Shown here: piece by piece, positions 6,083 through 7,076 of the stretch | Layout: each line of letters begins with the position of its first letter | Position numbering within the stretch: the first letter of the stretch is position 1 | NCBI GenBank assembly: GCA_910577215.1 | Contig: CAJTMQ010000074.1 | Span: forward strand, 1 to 7,076 | DNA length: 7,076 nucleotides | Direction of reading: 5' to 3' | From: an uncultured Eubacterium sp. | Lineage (GTDB): Bacteria; Bacillota; Clostridia; Oscillospirales; Acutalibacteraceae | Notes under the pieces: model-generated | Databases searched by the model: none | The model's input: the letters and a program-made list of their open reading frames with translations, nothing else | Told to the model about the DNA's origin: nothing | Position numbers and translations under genes: made by a program

Positions 6083-7076
6083 TTATGTTGTAAAGTAAAA
6101 CTCAACACCATTGTGTCTGTTTACAAAACCGTATTTATAATTGTGCAGTTCAAGAATCTGTTTGCAGATTGCAAGCCCCATGCCTGTAGAATTATCATCA
6201 CGGTTTCTTGACTCATCATCTTTATAAAAAATATCCCAGAGCTTATCCTTATATTCATTTTTTATGCCTTTTCCTTCATTGAAAACAGTTACTTTATAAC
6301 TGTTGGATTCATTATAAAGCTTAATATCAACAGCATTTCCGTTTTCAGTGTGTTTGATTGCATTTGAAATATAGTTATCAACAACAAGTGAAATTAAATC
6401 TTTATTGCATTTCATTTTTGCTGATGTGCAGTTAATGTGCTTTTTCAATTTAATATTTTTAGCTTCCATAAGCGGTGTATATTTTTCAATTTCATTATTG
6501 ATTATGTCAATTAAATCACATCTTTCTTTTGCTATGCTTTCAGTTGAAGCAAGTCTGTTGTATTGAAGCAATGTTGCAACAAGCTTGTTCATTCTGAGGG
6601 ATTCATTATAGATTGATTTTACATATTCCGAATTTTTTTCGGGTGCAATATTTTCCATAATGCATTCACACTGATTTTCAATGATCGCAAGCGGCGTTTT
6701 GAGTTCGTGTGCTGCCGCACTTGTAAAAGCAATTTTGGCTTCATCAAGTTTTTTAGCTTTTTTCAGTATTTTACATAATGTAATTACAACTATAAAATAG
6801 AATATTAAAAAAAGAAAAGTTAAATTAACTAAGTAGCTTTTAAAGTTTGATGATCTTAGTGTTTCGATATTAGGATGCATAAAAGTTGATATACAGTAAA
6901 CATATTCGCCGTCGGCAAGCGGAACATAACCTGTTTGCAGTGTTTCTTCTCCTCCATAATAGCCTCCGCCACTGCCTTTTTTGAATAATGTTTCAATTTC
7001 ATTTTTATTAATTAAAATTTTTTTATTTAGTTCATTATAGATTTTGTGTTCATAAGCGTTTTTATCTATATCAATT
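6083..7076 (-). CDS. Sensor histidine kinase, C-terminal part (5' end outside the window)
   Basis: This is a membrane two-component kinase. The frame stays open from the stop at 6083-6085 to the window edge, giving about 330 residues, so the ATG at 6878-6880 is internal. The first 80 or so visible residues should be extracytoplasmic sensor, with a glycine-rich stretch GSGGGYYGG (codons around 6950-6976). One transmembrane helix follows (minus-strand codons about 6770-6830). A linker of about 20 residues, too short for HAMP, leads to the HisKA domain. The phosphoacceptor histidine is in AAAHELKTPLAI (codon 6707-6709). The ATPase domain has an N box DNYISNAIKH, a G1 box NEGKGI with Asn in place of the usual Asp, an F-box-like region WDIFYKDD and a G2 box STGMGLAI. 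The layout resembles VanS/OmpR-family kinases. A response-regulator partner is expected upstream, beyond 7076. The signal sensed cannot be told. Confidence 0.9.
   Translation of the reverse strand, partial: IDIDKNAYEHKIYNELNKKILINKNEIETLFKKGSGGGYYGGEETLQTGYVPLADGEYVYCISTFMHPNIETLRSSNFKSYLVNLTFLFLIFYFIVVITLCKILKKAKKLDEAKIAFTSAAAHELKTPLAIIENQCECIMENIAPEKNSEYVKSIYNESLRMNKLVATLLQYNRLASTESIAKERCDLIDIINNEIEKYTPLMEAKNIKLKKHINCTSAKMKCNKDLISLVVDNYISNAIKHTENGNAVDIKLYNESNSYKVTVFNEGKGIKNEYKDKLWDIFYKDDESRNRDDNSTGMGLAICKQILELHNYKYGFVNRHNGVEFYFTT

Noticed and set aside
6083..6880. The histidine kinase as a complete 265-residue gene starting at 6880
   Set aside because: The same frame continues without a stop for 65 more codons to the window edge with coding-like sequence, and the ATG has no RBS. 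The gene is partial.
1..7076. Mobile elements, CRISPR arrays, tRNA genes or a defence system
   Set aside because: No transposase, integrase, direct-repeat array, cloverleaf or defence-gene signature was seen. All coding sequence is conserved housekeeping apart from the kinase.

Overview
The window looks like chromosomal core DNA from a low-GC Gram-positive of the class Clostridia. The order Oscillospirales/Ruminococcaceae is a guess from general resemblance. The grounds are the AT-rich composition, AAGGAGG-type ribosome binding sites, a T-box leader RNA (a device mostly confined to Firmicutes and some Actinobacteria) and Firmicute-type protein sequences. No mobile element, CRISPR array, tRNA or rRNA gene was seen.

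Layout. (1) Positions 1-3671 hold a tightly packed plus-strand operon, recA-recX-rimO-pgsA. A near-consensus promoter and strong RBS precede recA, and every downstream gene overlaps its predecessor by 1 to 8 bases. The products are the homologous recombinase, its modulator RecX, the ribosomal protein S12 methylthiotransferase RimO and phosphatidylglycerophosphate synthase. (2) Positions 3672-3992 hold no gene but are densely regulatory: a sigma-A-type promoter with extended -10, then a complete T-box riboswitch with cysteine specifier UGC, a UGGA acceptor-pairing bulge, an antiterminator and a competing intrinsic terminator. (3) Positions 3993-6028 hold cysE-cysS, serine O-acetyltransferase and cysteinyl-tRNA synthetase, overlapping by one base and controlled by the T-box. 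(4) Positions 6053-6081 hold a hairpin that can terminate transcription from both sides. (5) From 6083 to the window end, on the minus strand, lies the 3' part of a sensor histidine kinase gene whose 5' end lies outside the window.

Working together: when charged tRNA-Cys runs low, uncharged tRNA-Cys should bind the leader, stabilise the antiterminator and switch on both the first committed step of cysteine synthesis (CysE) and the charging enzyme (CysS). The recA operon joins DNA repair, ribosome modification and membrane phospholipid synthesis on one transcript; this appears to be inherited synteny rather than a single pathway. The kinase is unrelated and convergent.

I found no evidence of a wholly new system. 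The most informative non-coding element is the Cys T-box. The less ordinary points are a near-palindrome spanning its promoter, the apparent translational coupling throughout the recA operon, the CysE C-terminus, and a kinase with no HAMP domain and a glycine-rich sensor segment.
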